Below, in pieces: positions 33,005 to 44,221 of a stretch of DNA of 64,000 bases; within the stretch, counting starts at the first letter, position 1; each line of letters opens with the position of its first letter. The position numbers and the translations under genes were made by a program. Origin of the DNA: Balaenoptera acutorostrata. Taxonomy: Eukaryota; Chordata; Mammalia; Artiodactyla; Balaenopteridae. Below the pieces are notes generated by a model. It made no database searches. It was not told where the DNA came from and saw only the letters and a program-made list of their open reading frames with translations. The DNA is taken from assembly GCF_949987535.1 (NCBI RefSeq), contig NC_080074.1, positions 37,431,641 through 37,495,640 on the forward strand, in the 5' to 3' direction.

Positions 33005-33735
33005 ACTAACTCATAGAAAAAAAAGATCAGATTTGTCGTTACCACAGGGGGGTGGGGTAATTTGAGGAAGGCTGTCAAAAGATTAAAAATTACAGTTATA
33101 AAATAAATCAGCGGGCTTCCCTGGTGGCGCAGTGGTTGAGAATCTGCCTGCCAATGCAGGGGACACGGGTTCGAGCCCTGGTCTGGGAGGATCCCACATG
33201 CCGCGGAGCAACTAGGCCCGTGAGCCACAACTACTGAGCCTGCGCGTCTGGAGCCTGTGCTCCGCAACAAGAGAGGCCGCGATAGTGAGAGGCCCGCGCA
33301 CCGCGATGAAGAGTGGCCCCCCGCTTGCTGCAGCTAGAGGAAGCCCTCGCACAGAAACGAAGACCCAACACAGCCCCCCCAAATAATAAATAAATAAATA
33401 AATAATAATTTTAAAAATAAATAAATAAATAAATAAATCAGCACTTGGGATGTAATGTTCAACATGATAAATATAATTAACACTGCTGTATTCTATATAT
33501 GAAAGTCGTTAAGAGCGTGAAACCTAAGAGTTCTCATCACAAGGGAAAAAAATGTTTTTTTCTTTTCTTTTATATCTATATGAGATGCTGGATGCTCCGT
33601 AAACTTATTGTGGTAATTGTTCTATGATGTACGTAAGTCAAATCCTTATGCTATACCCTTCAAACTTCTCCAGTGCTGTATGTCAATTATATCTCAATAA
33701 AACTGGAAGGAAAACAAATAAAATAAAATTGCTTT
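33005..33735 (+). mobile_element. Old L1 3'UTR (L1-D) holding a CHR SINE
   Basis: A 3'UTR of another L1 type: 'gatcagatttgtcgttacca', 'gggatgtaatgttcaacatg', 'ctgtatgtcaattatatctc' and an AATAAA-containing A-rich tail. It is split at 33,113 by the SINE; both halves line up across it. Confidence 0.75.
33113..33430 (+). repeat. Long CHR SINE with 12-bp target-site duplication
   Basis: The body starts GGGCTTCCCTGGTGGCGCAG. The B box GGTTCGAGCC is intact at 33,168-33,177. A CpG-rich middle is followed by 'gaagacccaacacagcc' and an (AAAT)n tail. AAATAAATCAGC at 33,101-33,112 recurs at 33,431-33,442. Many CpGs survive, so it is fairly young. Confidence 0.93.
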
Positions 33736-33780
33736 GTAGTTAAAAAAAAGTAATATTTTAAAAATGTTTTTAAAAATTTT

Positions 33781-33818
33781 ATCCGTATTAGTTGTTTTAA
33801 AAAACAACTAATAAGGAT
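33781..33818. repeat. 18-bp-arm inverted repeat (hairpin)
   Basis: ATCCGTATTAGTTGTTTT (33,781-33,798) faces AAAACAACTAATAAGGAT (33,801-33,818) across 2 bp, with one mismatch. As RNA or extruded DNA it would form a tight stem. Confidence 0.85.
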
Positions 33819-34839
33819 AAAAAGAAACTGCCCCAATAACATCTGATTAGTAATAAGGCTGGGAATGAGAAGCTAAACCAGCCTGAACCAGAGCATTGTC
33901 CCTCCCCAGGTTTTCTAATTATATCTTATGGGGAAAGTTCCCTGTCCTCTCTGGTCATGGAACCTTAAGGGTGTGACCCCCCAAAGTCACTGCAACCATG
34001 TCCTTTCTCCAGGGAGAAAGCTTGAAAGAAGAAGGCCAACATCCAGAAAAAAAGCAAAAAAAAAAAGAGAGATACTACAGGAGAATCTTCATTTTTAGTT
34101 CCCATTGACTCTGCAGCCATCCTGTTTGTTTTAGTTATTTTCATTTCGGGAGATACTTCAGCGTCTTTCCAATAAATCAACCTTTGCACCTTAACTAGTT
34201 CAAGCTGTTTTGTTACTTACAACTAAAAAATCCAAACTAATACAATATGTGTTGTAGATGCAAGTTTTTTTTGAGGTCTTGATAAAAATCTTAAAAGAAA
34301 TACTACAAATCTTTGCTACACAAGGATGAAGACCTACTCTCCTGAAAGAGGGGTAAATGTGAGAGCAATACTAAGTGCATCTATAGAGAAGAGAATTACT
34401 TACAAAGAAAGGAACCAGAAAATTGAAAATTGCCTCAGGACAATTCTAAACTACTGGCTCACTTATCAGTGTTCAGCTAGCTCTTGATTCTTCATGCTAA
34501 TGATGTGGAGGCAATGCAGAGAAAAATCTCATTTTAGCTCTTGGTTTCTGTTATACTTTATGAGAATTCCTAATAAGCAGCAGAATTGACTTCATTACCC
34601 CCTCCCCCCCACTTTCCACTGGATCTTTGAAAGTATTGGTTAATTACTAGAATGTGAAAGGACACGAAGCAGAAGAGAAAAAGGAAAAGAATGGATAATC
34701 CTCAATTTGGAAAATTCATCCCAGGTCACTGAGCGGTGACTTGATAATGGATAGAGGGAATTATTGTCTCATGAGGTAGTAGAATGGAGAGAAAAAAGGA
34801 AAAGCCGAAGTTGAAACCAACATCTTGGCCATAATCAGG
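33819..34839. other. Unclassified DNA, possible old LTR remnant
   Basis: The stretch near 34,160-34,245 ('ccaataaatcaacctttgca', 'ttttgttacttacaa') looks like an old LTR end, without a firm family. Otherwise nothing is seen. Confidence 0.35.
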
Positions 34840-35515
34840 TGTAGGGAAAGAAAAAAAATTTCCTCGACCTTCTTAGAGTCTCTGGCTGGATCTGAAAATT
34901 AAACTGACAAAGACAGATTAACAGGAGAAAAGCATAACGTAGGAGACTTCATAGGAAATGAAGACCCACAAAAGCAGTTAGGCATGAGCGTTTATGCTAG
35001 GTTTGATGAAGAATGGACAGCGATAAAAGAAACTTTCACATACTGAGGTATGGGGGAGTCATTCTGGCTTATACCTGAGCTAACTTGAATTTTATGCTAA
35101 CTAACATAGCCTGTTTGTGGCCTATCAAACATACATTGTACATGTGCTTTAATTATTAGAGGAAAGAACACATGACCAAAAGTAAAGATGGTCCATATTA
35201 AAAATAAAGATTAAATGTCTCTCTTCCTGAGACGCCAATACTTGTACTCCTTTGATTCCCTTCCCAGGTGTCAAGGCCATGTTGACTTGCTGTGTACGTG
35301 CTGGACTGTTCCTTTTTTTTTTTGAAAGCTTGAAGAAACATAACCCTGACGTGTTTAACGTTCTTTGACCAGATAAAAAAACTGTGCTGAAAACCCTGCT
35401 TCTCCGGAGAAGTTTCTCAGAGTAATCTGGGAAGCAGGCTTCCAGGCTAGTCCTCAGTTTGCTCAAATAAAACTCTTTTCTATTCTTATTAGTGACTGTT
35501 CATTGATTATTTTCA
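34840..35515 (+). repeat. Candidate solo retroviral LTR
   Basis: The 676-bp block starts TG and ends CA (TGTAGGGAAAG ... ATTATTTTCA). TCAGG at 34,835-34,839 and TCAGC at 35,516-35,520 could be a one-mismatch target-site duplication. AATAAA at 35,466-35,471 follows a CTCAGTTTGCTC stretch, as in gammaretrovirus-like LTRs. No gag, pol or env sequence adjoins it. The limits and family are uncertain. Confidence 0.45.
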
Positions 35516-35529
35516 TCAGCAACAGTTGT

Positions 35530-36430
35530 GGAGGAATATGATAGGTTAAAGAGTATAAGGTAAATATAAAAAACTGGAGACATTTAGCAAGGCCTGTTTG
35601 TTCACATTCTTCTCAGATTCCAGTTTTTGGAGATAAGGATGCTCCTCCTTTCCTCCGGGGATAGGAAGGGCACCTCTCACCTGAGGTTTTTATGACCCCA
35701 TTTCAGGGGAGAAGTAGTGAGGAAGGTCACATTGACTTTCCTGCTTCTGCTGTTTTCTCAAACTCCTTCATTTTAAAATCTTCAATATGCCAAGGTTCCA
35801 TGTTTTGGGGTAGCATGTCCAGAGCCCCATGTCAGGTAGTGGAACATGTACATAATTAAAATAACAACAATGAAGAACATTCTAGAACATACTAAAATTA
35901 TATTGGTGGTCTCTATAAGTGAAAAATGGTACCACATTTTTAAATGTAACCCAGTTATAGAGACCACGAACAAGATCATTTGTTGCCAGCAAAAGTCTTT
36001 TTGAAGCTGACTTCAGAATAAAGCTTCTTCTTCCATCACAGTTTACAAATATGTCATGATTGGGGAGGTTGTTGCCCTGTGCTGGTCTTCTATTTGAAGT
36101 ATAGATCTGTGTGCCCAGAGACAGAATTGTAAAGGTGGGTGCAGTAGTCAGTACACGTGCTCAGGGCCTGATTAATCATTAGGTCAGGTGACCCACATCA
36201 AATTAACGTGCATCTATCCACCGACCTTTTCTTCTGTGATAATATTCAGTTGTGTAAATGACAATAAATCCCCCACCATGTTTTTCAATGTGTCAGAAAT
36301 ATATTTCAGTGTTTATTTTAGGTTTTGGCTGTTTCAAGGGAAGGAAGCAATTGATATTTATAGCAAGTTATTAGATTCTGAAGTTAATAGTTTGTATTAA
36401 ATTCCGAATTAAAATGACTCACTGAAATAG
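35530..36430. other. Unclassified DNA
   Basis: Nothing recognisable is seen. Confidence 0.4.
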
Positions 36431-36447
36431 GACTTTAAGATTTTTTT

Positions 36448-36781
36448 TTTTTTTAGATATTCGCCATGTATTTCTTCTTTTTTTTTTAAATTATTATTAT
36501 TTATTTATTATTTATTTTTGGCTGTGTTGGGTCTTTGTTTCTGGGCGAGGGCTTTCTCTAGTCGCGGCAAGCGGGGACCACTCTTCATCGCGATGCGCAG
36601 GCTTCTCACTATCGCGGCCTCTCTTGTTGCGGAGCACAAGCTCCAGACGCGCAGGCTCAGTAGTTGTGGCTCACGGGCCTAGTTGCTCCGCAGCATGTGG
36701 GATCTTCCCAGACCAGGGCTCGAACCCGTGTGCCCTGCATTGGCAAGCGGATTCTCAACCCCTGCTCCACCAGGGAAGCCC
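36448..36781 (-). repeat. Long CHR SINE, antisense, with tail insert
   Basis: On the minus strand: head GGGGCTTCCCTGGTGGAGCA, B-box region (GGTTCGAGCC), CpG-rich middle, 'cccaacacagcc', (AAAT)n and an A run. The tail is followed by a 23-bp non-A segment (plus-strand 36,455-36,477) and a second A run (plus-strand T run 36,441-36,454). CTTTAAGATTTTTTT at 36,433-36,447 and 36,782-36,796 flanks the whole unit exactly. Confidence 0.92.
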
Positions 36782-36796
36782 CTTTAAGATTTTTTT

Positions 36797-38013
36797 AAAA
36801 CTGTTAATGAGATTAGAAAAAACCAAACAGTAAACGATGTTACACTTTTCTGTCTTCTAAATTTTGAACACTTGTATTTACCTTTGAGGCAGGTCACACA
36901 TTTACTTTGGGGGGAAAAAGAATCACACACAACCATAAGCTTTTTAGTGATGAAATTGTGAAACTAGATCCCTCACAGTATCCTGAAGACAGGGAAATGA
37001 CTTGAATGTAGATGTTTCTGGTCTAAGTCATTTGTTCTGTTTCGAAATGTAAACTGAGTACGTGGCCTCTGTCGATTTAGTTGTCTCTGGGAGACATTTT
37101 CATTTTTAAAATCTTCCCAGTGCTATAGCTTATTGCTTAGTCTCAGAGAACTGTGGGTGTTCTCCTTCAGGCAACTGTTTACAGGAAATCTGTAACTGAG
37201 GTCATGGGGAATACTTGAAACAGCAGCGGGCGGACAGCTCACTCCAGAGGACACCCTGACAGAAGAACTTGATGCTTCGTTTGCGGCTTATCTAAGACTG
37301 AATAACTTGGCTATAGGACAGTGCTCTGTTTTGTTCTTTTGAGTCATAGGACCACACCCTTGTGGCTGGGTTTCCTTAATAATTCCTTAATTAATGTTCT
37401 CACTGTCCTTCACACAGAGAAAGGTTAGCATGGGGACAGGAAATGAGGCAAGACTTAGTGTGAAATGGTATCTGAGAAAAACATTTCTCACTGGGGCCTA
37501 TTGGCAGTTTTGTCCAGATTACTGAAGTGTGGAAGGAAGTCTTACGGCTTACGAGTTCAGAACAAAACCTTGGAGTCAAAAGAATCTTGACCTGCTACTT
37601 GAGAACACGTTGCTGAACTGGGCTGCTCTGATGTCCGTGCATCAGAGCTGGTCCAAGAAGTGTGTGTTCTCAGTCAGTTTTGAGAAAGTACAGAAACACA
37701 GAATCTGTAAACTTTACAGCAGATTGATAGAGAAATTTTATGTCTGTTCAGTATAATAATAAATAAATTGGGGCTTGTATTTTTATAGCATTTTTCATTT
37801 CATGTTTTTATTTACTTTTATATTTTAAATTTTTTTGGTTAATGGTGGGCTGAAAATAAAAATAAAATGGTTCTTTACCACAGATAGCTTGAGAGCACTT
37901 GCATTAAACAATTTATTGAATTTTCTTATTGGAGAAATATCACAAATTTATTGTAAATAATAAGTGAGATAATGTTAGTAGCCATTGGACACTTAGTAGC
38001 CATTCAGCAGACA
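36797..38013. other. Unclassified AT-rich DNA
   Basis: No gene or clear repeat is recognised. A 75-codon frame at 37,529-37,756 has no recognisable features. Confidence 0.4.
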
Positions 38014-38079
38014 TGAGCTAATTTTATTTTTTTTTACTTTTTAAAAAATTTTTATTGGAGTATAGTTGAGCTAATTTTA
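38014..38079 (-). mobile_element. 40-bp L1 micro-insertion with target-site duplication
   Basis: TGAGCTAATTTTA is present at 38,014-38,026 and 38,067-38,079. Between them lie a T run and TTTTTATTGGAGTATAGT, the reverse complement of the last ~20 bp of the L1 3' terminus. It is therefore an extremely 5'-truncated L1 insertion. Confidence 0.85.
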
Positions 38080-38261
38080 ACATATGTTGCTATTTAAGCC
38101 AGGACTTAAAGAATGAGGAGGAATTCACTAGGTGAAGGAGTTCAAGGTGAAGGTTAGTGACTGGGGCCAGGATATAGAAAAATATGAATTTATGAAAGGG
38201 TATGTCAATCCGGCTGAAAATTTGGAAGTGTAGGTCAAATCCCTAAAAACTAAAGTACCGT

Positions 38262-38490
38262 TGACCCTTGAACAACAGGGGTTTGAAATGTGCAGGCCCA
38301 CTCATACACAGATATTTTTCAATAATAAATACCTCAGTGCTACACAATTCATGGTTGGTTTAATCCTCGGATACAGAGGAACTTCCGATACAAAGGGCCG
38401 ACTGTAAATTATACTTGAATTTTCCACTGCATGGAGGGTCAGCACCCCATATTGCTTTGTGTCTATTATGTGTCCTGGGGGCTGATGAAT
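38262..38490 (+). repeat. Tigger/MER2-like DNA transposon remnant
   Basis: The left end GTTGACCCTTGAACAACA is the characteristic inverted-repeat end of this group; inside are 'cggatacagaggaacttccg' and a 'ggtcagcacccc' block. The right inverted repeat is not preserved. It is a short non-autonomous or deleted copy with no transposase. Confidence 0.75.
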
Positions 38491-39924
38491 AGTCTTGATC
38501 AATAGCTAGGCCTATTCTCCTTAAAAATTGTTTTTAAGGTCTTCAAAATTCCAATATTTATGACTCTATTATTTGTCCTAATTTTAGTTCTGGAAATACA
38601 GCCACTCGATACATGGGTGGTGATTGACATTCTCACATTGGTGAGATTCAAAATTATGAAATATGGGCATAGGAGTTTATTTTTGTATGGTGCTACATGT
38701 ATCTAAATGCAAAACCAAATTTGTTTAAAGCTTATAAAGGAAATATATAGGCATTTCAGAAGATTAAATTTTTATAAATACTCTGAGACTTTTCACATAA
38801 TCAATGCTCTTAATTACAAATACTCCTAAATTTTGGACCCTTGTATAACCTCTGCATGGAAGAACTTTGTTATTCATTGCATTAAGTGAGAATGTACCCT
38901 TGAAAGTATAATAATAAATCTATGTCTTTATAGATATCCCTTAATTACTTTTGAAGCATTCGGAATTATTGAGGTGCAAATGCAGATGCTCCCATGTTTT
39001 AGGAAGTGGCTAAATAACATTTTACTTTTCATTATTTATGTGTCACAACACACCTATGATGGAGAAAATACGCTATAGTTCTCTGCATTCATAATACCGT
39101 TGAATTAGTACAAACAGTAATGACTTAATTGCAGAAACTGCATTAAAACGTTTAATTCTTTATTCTCACGTATCTTCCCTTTTCCTGCTGAGACAGCTTG
39201 CCTACAATTTCTGAAGACAGGTTTTCTTTGTTATTTGCATTTTCCCCCTTTTACTTTAGACTTTCTTTCCTTTGAAACACATTCTCATCTCATTTTTAAC
39301 TAAAAACAAATGAGTCTCTCATTCTTGTTAATGAGTTACGGTTTCTGGCTTTAATGTTAGAAAATGATCTTTCTTAAGAAAAATTCTAACAGCAGCACAA
39401 AGGACCTATTAGCAGTTGTTGGGGGTATGGTCCCCTTCCATGACTGTCACGGTTGTGTTGTCTGATGTGGAATTGGCATTGTTTTCCTGACAAAATGCAT
39501 ATTACAGATGGGGGACAGCCAAATCTTGTTGAAATGGGCAATTGTAAGATGGATGGAGCCCTGAAAAGCCCTCAGCCAGTGCAGTGAACTGGTTATATTA
39601 TTTTATTGGGGAGAAAAAAAAAAGATTGTGATTTGGGCCCTGAATGACTTGAATGATAAATCAGAAGCTTCCTCTCATCTGTACACTACATTTGTTAGGG
39701 AGATTTTGCTGGACAGAAAATTGCAAATTGTCTGCTGAATTAAAGGATATGAAAATTAAAGTGGCCAATTAAATGCAAATCATCACTGTTCTTAGGACAT
39801 GTACTGACTGACCTCATAGGTAAGTCATGCTTTGATGATTACGCAGCATTTCTCTTCTAATTCTGAATGGAATTCAAACAGACATCATAAACAATGATTT
39901 GTGCGGTGAGCCGGGCAGCTCCCT
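38491..39924. other. Unique AT-rich DNA
   Basis: No gene is seen. The part from about 39,600 to 39,900 lacks repeat character and is rich in TAAT-type words; it may be a conserved non-coding element. Confidence 0.35.
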
Positions 39925-40258
39925 GCTGGCCCTTACATTTGCTGTTCCCCTGTTTGAAAACAAACTTGTTTGCAATTTTGCCTGGCCAGCTCCTTTTCAA
40001 TATTCTAGTTTCAGCCCAAATATCTCCTTCTTGAAAAGGACTTTCCTCTCCACCTTATCTAAAATAGTATCTCCTGTCTATCATGCTATGCTTTTATTTG
40101 TCATAACTCCTACCACCATGTGATACTATCTCATTTATAAATTTGATTGCTTGCTATTGTTTGTCTCTCTAGAACATATATGTATGGGAGGAAGGACCAT
40201 ATTTGCATTTTCACTGTCTCCAATCCCTGGTCCCGTAGGTGCTCAATAAATATGTGTA
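39925..40258 (+). repeat. L2 3' end
   Basis: L2-like blocks in sense: 'tttccctctccacctta' type text, then 'ttgtttgtctctctagaaca', 'ggaggaaggaccatatttgc' and the end 'gtaggtgctcaataaatatg'. Confidence 0.7.
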
Positions 40259-40378
40259 ACCCAGTGAAACAAAATTTTTAAATGGGGTGTGTGTGATATC
40301 TCTTTAAAACACAAACTACCCCGTGTTATTTTTAACCAAGCACAAGAAAAGCCATTGATTATATTATAAAACTTTTTC

Positions 40379-40714
40379 GGGCTTCCCTGGTGGCGCAGTG
40401 GTTGAGAGTCTGCCTGCTAATGCAGGGGACGCGGGTTCGAGCCCTGGTCTGGGAGGATCCCACATGCCGCGGAGCGGCTGGGCCCGTGAGCCACAATTGC
40501 TGAGCCTGCGCGTCTGGAGCCTGTGCCCCGCGATGGGAGGGGCCGCGATAGAGAAAGGCCCGCGCACCGCGATGAAGAGCGGTCCCCGCACCGCGATGAG
40601 GAGTGGCCCCCGCTTGCCGCAACTGGAGAAAGCCCTCGCGCGAACCGAAGACCCAACACAGCCAAAAATAAATAAATAAATAAATAAATAAATAAGAAAA
40701 TCCTTTAAAAAAAA
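40379..40714 (+). repeat. Long CHR SINE, CpG-rich, with 24-bp duplication
   Basis: Head GGGCTTCCCTGGTGGCGCAG, intact B box GGTTCGAGCC, 'gaagacccaacacagcc' and an (AAAT)n tail with a short non-A interruption. AAAACTTTTTC flanks it at 40,368-40,378 and 40,715-40,725. Inside, CGCACCGCGATGA begins two 24-bp units (40,563-40,586 and 40,587-40,610) that differ at three positions; the 33-kb copy has one. It keeps the most CpGs of the SINEs here. Confidence 0.93.
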
Positions 40715-40783
40715 AAAACTTTTTCTTAGAACTGTAAGAGTTCTAAAACCATGTCCTCTTTCCACCAGTTTTTTGATATGCAA

Positions 40784-40807
40784 AGAAATATATATATATA
40801 TATTTCT
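40784..40807. repeat. Perfect 24-bp AT palindrome
   Basis: AGAA followed by (AT)8 and TTCT-type closure reads the same on both strands. It is probably a (TA)n microsatellite that happens to have symmetric flanks. Confidence 0.8.
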
Positions 40808-42864
40808 CTGTAGGAATTTGGTTTAAAAGGATCATTATCGGAAAAATAGAGAACTTTCCATAAAATAGGCACACAGAAAAGAACCCCATTAACCATAATG
40901 CATAACCATACAGTTGTTTTTCATCTGTTTTTTTTCTTCTAGTTGGGAATTTAAGCAAGAATAATATCATTAATACCATGCTATGGGGGGATTTGGGGAT
41001 ACCATTATTATATTACACAACTCTCTATATAACATTCCTTTTCTCCGTAGCTAATGTTTGTCCTGAGTCAAATCCCGTTATTCAATCTATTTAGCCTGTA
41101 CTTAATCTTTATTGATCTTTTTTTCATAAAAAAGAGAAAAATCAATTTTCTATTATGTTTGTTACACAGATAGAGTAAGATTGCAGTGGGCATGGCGAAT
41201 AAAGCAATTGATATTTACTTGCTGAGATGTTCAGTTTAATATATTAAAGTGAAACTCTGAATAAGATAATAAGTCACCACTTGATCTCTATTAGTACTTC
41301 TGTTTATGATCCTGAACATCCCAAAACATGTGCGTGGATTTGAATGTTAAACATTTTAAAGTAAATTTTTTTAGAGGAAACAGACATATTTAAACATATT
41401 TACAATTTAGATTTCTAATTTTAATATCTCCAGTGTACATGAGTTGGAAAACAAAATGAGTATAGGCACTGAAAGATGTTAAATTAGCCCAAGGAATCTG
41501 GCATATAAGCCGAGGTTAACTATCTCTGTCCACCGTTTAAATATAGCACTCCCAAGGCAGCTACATTTAAGGTTCTGTCATTCTCATGCTTTGGCTTATT
41601 TAGAAGCTGAAGCTTATATAATTTTCATGTTCGAAGATTTATACTGTTTCTTTCTCCTAAATTCTGGAAAATGACACAATGCAGAAAAGGCTCTGTTACA
41701 TAGTCTTGCCATTCTATAACCAGACTTGCCTTCTTCTAATGGAGAAAAACTGCCCATCTACAAGGGGAAATTAGGCAGAAGACATTTGCACGCTTTTATT
41801 TTATGCACCTGTTAAACATCCGTTATGGGCGGATTACTGTATAGTCACTCGAACACAAAGAATTATGAAAAACAGATCACTACATTTAGAGCTTTTAAAG
41901 TCAAAGGGGATGATGACCTATCTGTGAACTCACTGATAACATATGCGACGTTTAGGAAAAGGGCTCTAAAGCCTTTCTCACAGGAGAGGAAACAATGTGG
42001 GGTTTCTATAAGTGATCCATACAGGCATGTAAGTGTCTGCCAGGATTAAATAAGTAGGCCGCAGCAAGAGCCTGCACATGGGAGTCATTTTAAAGCAACA
42101 ATGAACTTCGCTTATAATGATAGGCTGCCTATTATTAAAACATGGGCAGCATTAAACACAATTACTTCTAAAATGTGGCCACAACGAACACAGGCTACAG
42201 CGATTATTGTCACTGCCCTCAACCTGTTAACTAAGATATACTGTGTTCTCTCAGTAACTTTATCCACACGACTAGGGAGAAATGAAGGCAAAGAGAGCAG
42301 TAAAATTTGTACAGTGTCCTGAAATTTAAGACTGTAAAAAATTACTAAACAGAAACTTCAATTAAATACAATCAGGAGACTAAAGGGGGAGCTCGTACAC
42401 CCTGTGATGATAGCAGAGCCCAACAGGAAGAAGAAAGACTTCTTCCCTGGCAAGGACTCAGCCAATGGAAAGCCATGGACTTTTTGCTACAGTTCTCCCA
42501 GCTTCCTTTTCCCCTTTATAAGAGCTTTCTCCTTTTCTTGCCATAAGGGGGTGTGGGGGGGGGTATTTACATGGTTGCAGACCCCAAATTGCAATTTTTT
42601 GTTGATCCTGAATGAACCCATCTTTGCTGGAGAAATAGCTGGCAATCTATTTCAGGTCAACAAGATCAAGCTTTGTTGGGGCAAGGTAGAAAATATAAAC
42701 CTCTGGTGTGTTGCTCAGTACTGGCCCTACTATAAAGCATGCCTATGAGACAGACCTGGTCATTTCCAACTCTGGTGCCTGCTGCCTGAGGCAGATCGTC
42801 ACCAGAAAGCAAGCTGGTGGGGGGAAAGTAGGAAGGCTCTCTTGTCTTCAGTCAACCCCCGAAC
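40808..42864. other. Unique DNA, candidate conserved non-coding block
   Basis: No gene is supported. From about 41,800 to 42,360 the DNA has no repeat character and keeps several CpGs and balanced composition, as many developmental enhancers do. Small open frames there show no protein features. A G-rich run lies at 42,549-42,562. Confidence 0.35.
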
Positions 42865-43065
42865 CATACTTATGGCTAGTGCTCCCTACCCTGGCTGTAT
42901 ATTGGAAATACCTAGAGAACTGGCTGAAAATACTGATGCCTGAGCTCCATCCCAAAGATTCTGAATTAATTTAATTGCTTTGAAGTAGGACCCGGATCAT
43001 TGCTTGGTACTGTCTTTCCCAGCTGATTCTAAGATGCAGGTAAGGTGGTTATTCACTATTCTAGG
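42865..43065 (+). repeat. MER5A-like hAT element
   Basis: Typical blocks are present: 'ctaccctggctgtatattgg', 'gatgcctgagctccatccca', 'gattctgaattaattt' and the inverted-end-like 'gctgattctaagatgcagg'. Confidence 0.75.
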
Positions 43066-43939
43066 CAAAGAAGACTGATATTCCCAAGTAAAGGGGTTGA
43101 GCCAAGCCTTGCTCTTAAAAAATCCTTTCAAGCCATCATTTTGTGACTTTTCCCCTTGAATGCTACCCTTGATATTTATTTGAATCTGATTTCCTGTAAG
43201 TAAAGGCATTCAGGATATTGGGAGAAGAGGCAGTGGAGTGTAATTGTGTCATCCACACTGGACTTCACAACCTAGTGGCAAATCCATTTCTGACCAAAGT
43301 GCCCAACTTGGAACAAATCAGGAAATTAGTTATTTAAGGTTGGAAAGTGACAAAGGACATGAAACTAAATGTATTGCAGGGATTGCAAATTTTCATATTT
43401 ATGAAATGAATAACAGGCAGAAAATCTTGGTGTGTGCATTTACTGTGGGCTGTCAGAGAAAAAAAAATGTCTTCATTATCAAACAGGCCTTGGTGTTAAG
43501 TGTCTTGGAGCCTATGGGACTGTTCTAGATATTAGAAATCTTCAGTAAAATCACAAATGAGAAACACATTGTAACACGCACAGAGTCTGGACATTCCAAG
43601 CACATATGTCTATAATCTTAACCAAATCCTTGGAAAAGAAAAGCTGCAACTAGATTTTCAAGATGCCTAGATGTGAGGGTCTGGAAAGTATTAGTAGACA
43701 GGGAAACGAAGAAGAGCAGTTGTGTGAAGTAACAGCTAGAGCTCACTCCTGCCTAGCTGGCCACTATAGGTCGCTCCACAGCTGCACATTGTGTTGTCAC
43801 TTTTGATTCTTTACTTGCAAAGGTGGACCAGCCAGGTACACACATTCTAAATTTTGAGGATCATCAGAAAGTCCCAACCACAAGTCTCCATATTTGCCTT
43901 GCTCGAGTGCTGAAAATCCCCAGTAATGTACAGTGGAAG
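43066..43939. other. Unclassified DNA
   Basis: Nothing recognisable is seen. Confidence 0.4.
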
Positions 43940-44115
43940 GATTGGAAGACAGGTTTGGTTTCAGGATCTGCTGCTCAGCAGCTGAGGAAACTTGGGCAAG
44001 TTTTTTAAACTCTGAGTATCATTTTCCTCACATGTAAGACAACGTTAATTTAAAAAATTACCACACCTAACTCCCAAGTTTAATATAAGAATGAATGTAA
44101 TTTGTTTGGAAGAAA
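43940..44115 (+). repeat. MIR SINE
   Basis: Sense MIR core: 'gaggaaacttgggcaagttt', 'ctgagtatcattttcctcac', 'atgtaagacaacgtt'. Confidence 0.6.
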
Positions 44116-44221
44116 TTTAGTGTGCAACTTGCAAAGTATGGTGAGGTGGGGGAATATCAGCATTATTAAGGCATCAACTTTATAAACCTTGAAGAACTAT
44201 CATGAAAATAGTAACAAAAGT

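Noticed and set aside
33113..33190. tRNA gene-like A and B boxes
   Set aside because: They are the tRNA-derived heads of CHR SINEs; no cloverleaf with a proper acceptor stem is formed.
40359..40783. Several overlapping frames of 80-140 codons
   Set aside because: They are chance frames in a CpG-rich CHR SINE; similar frames occur in the other SINE copies.
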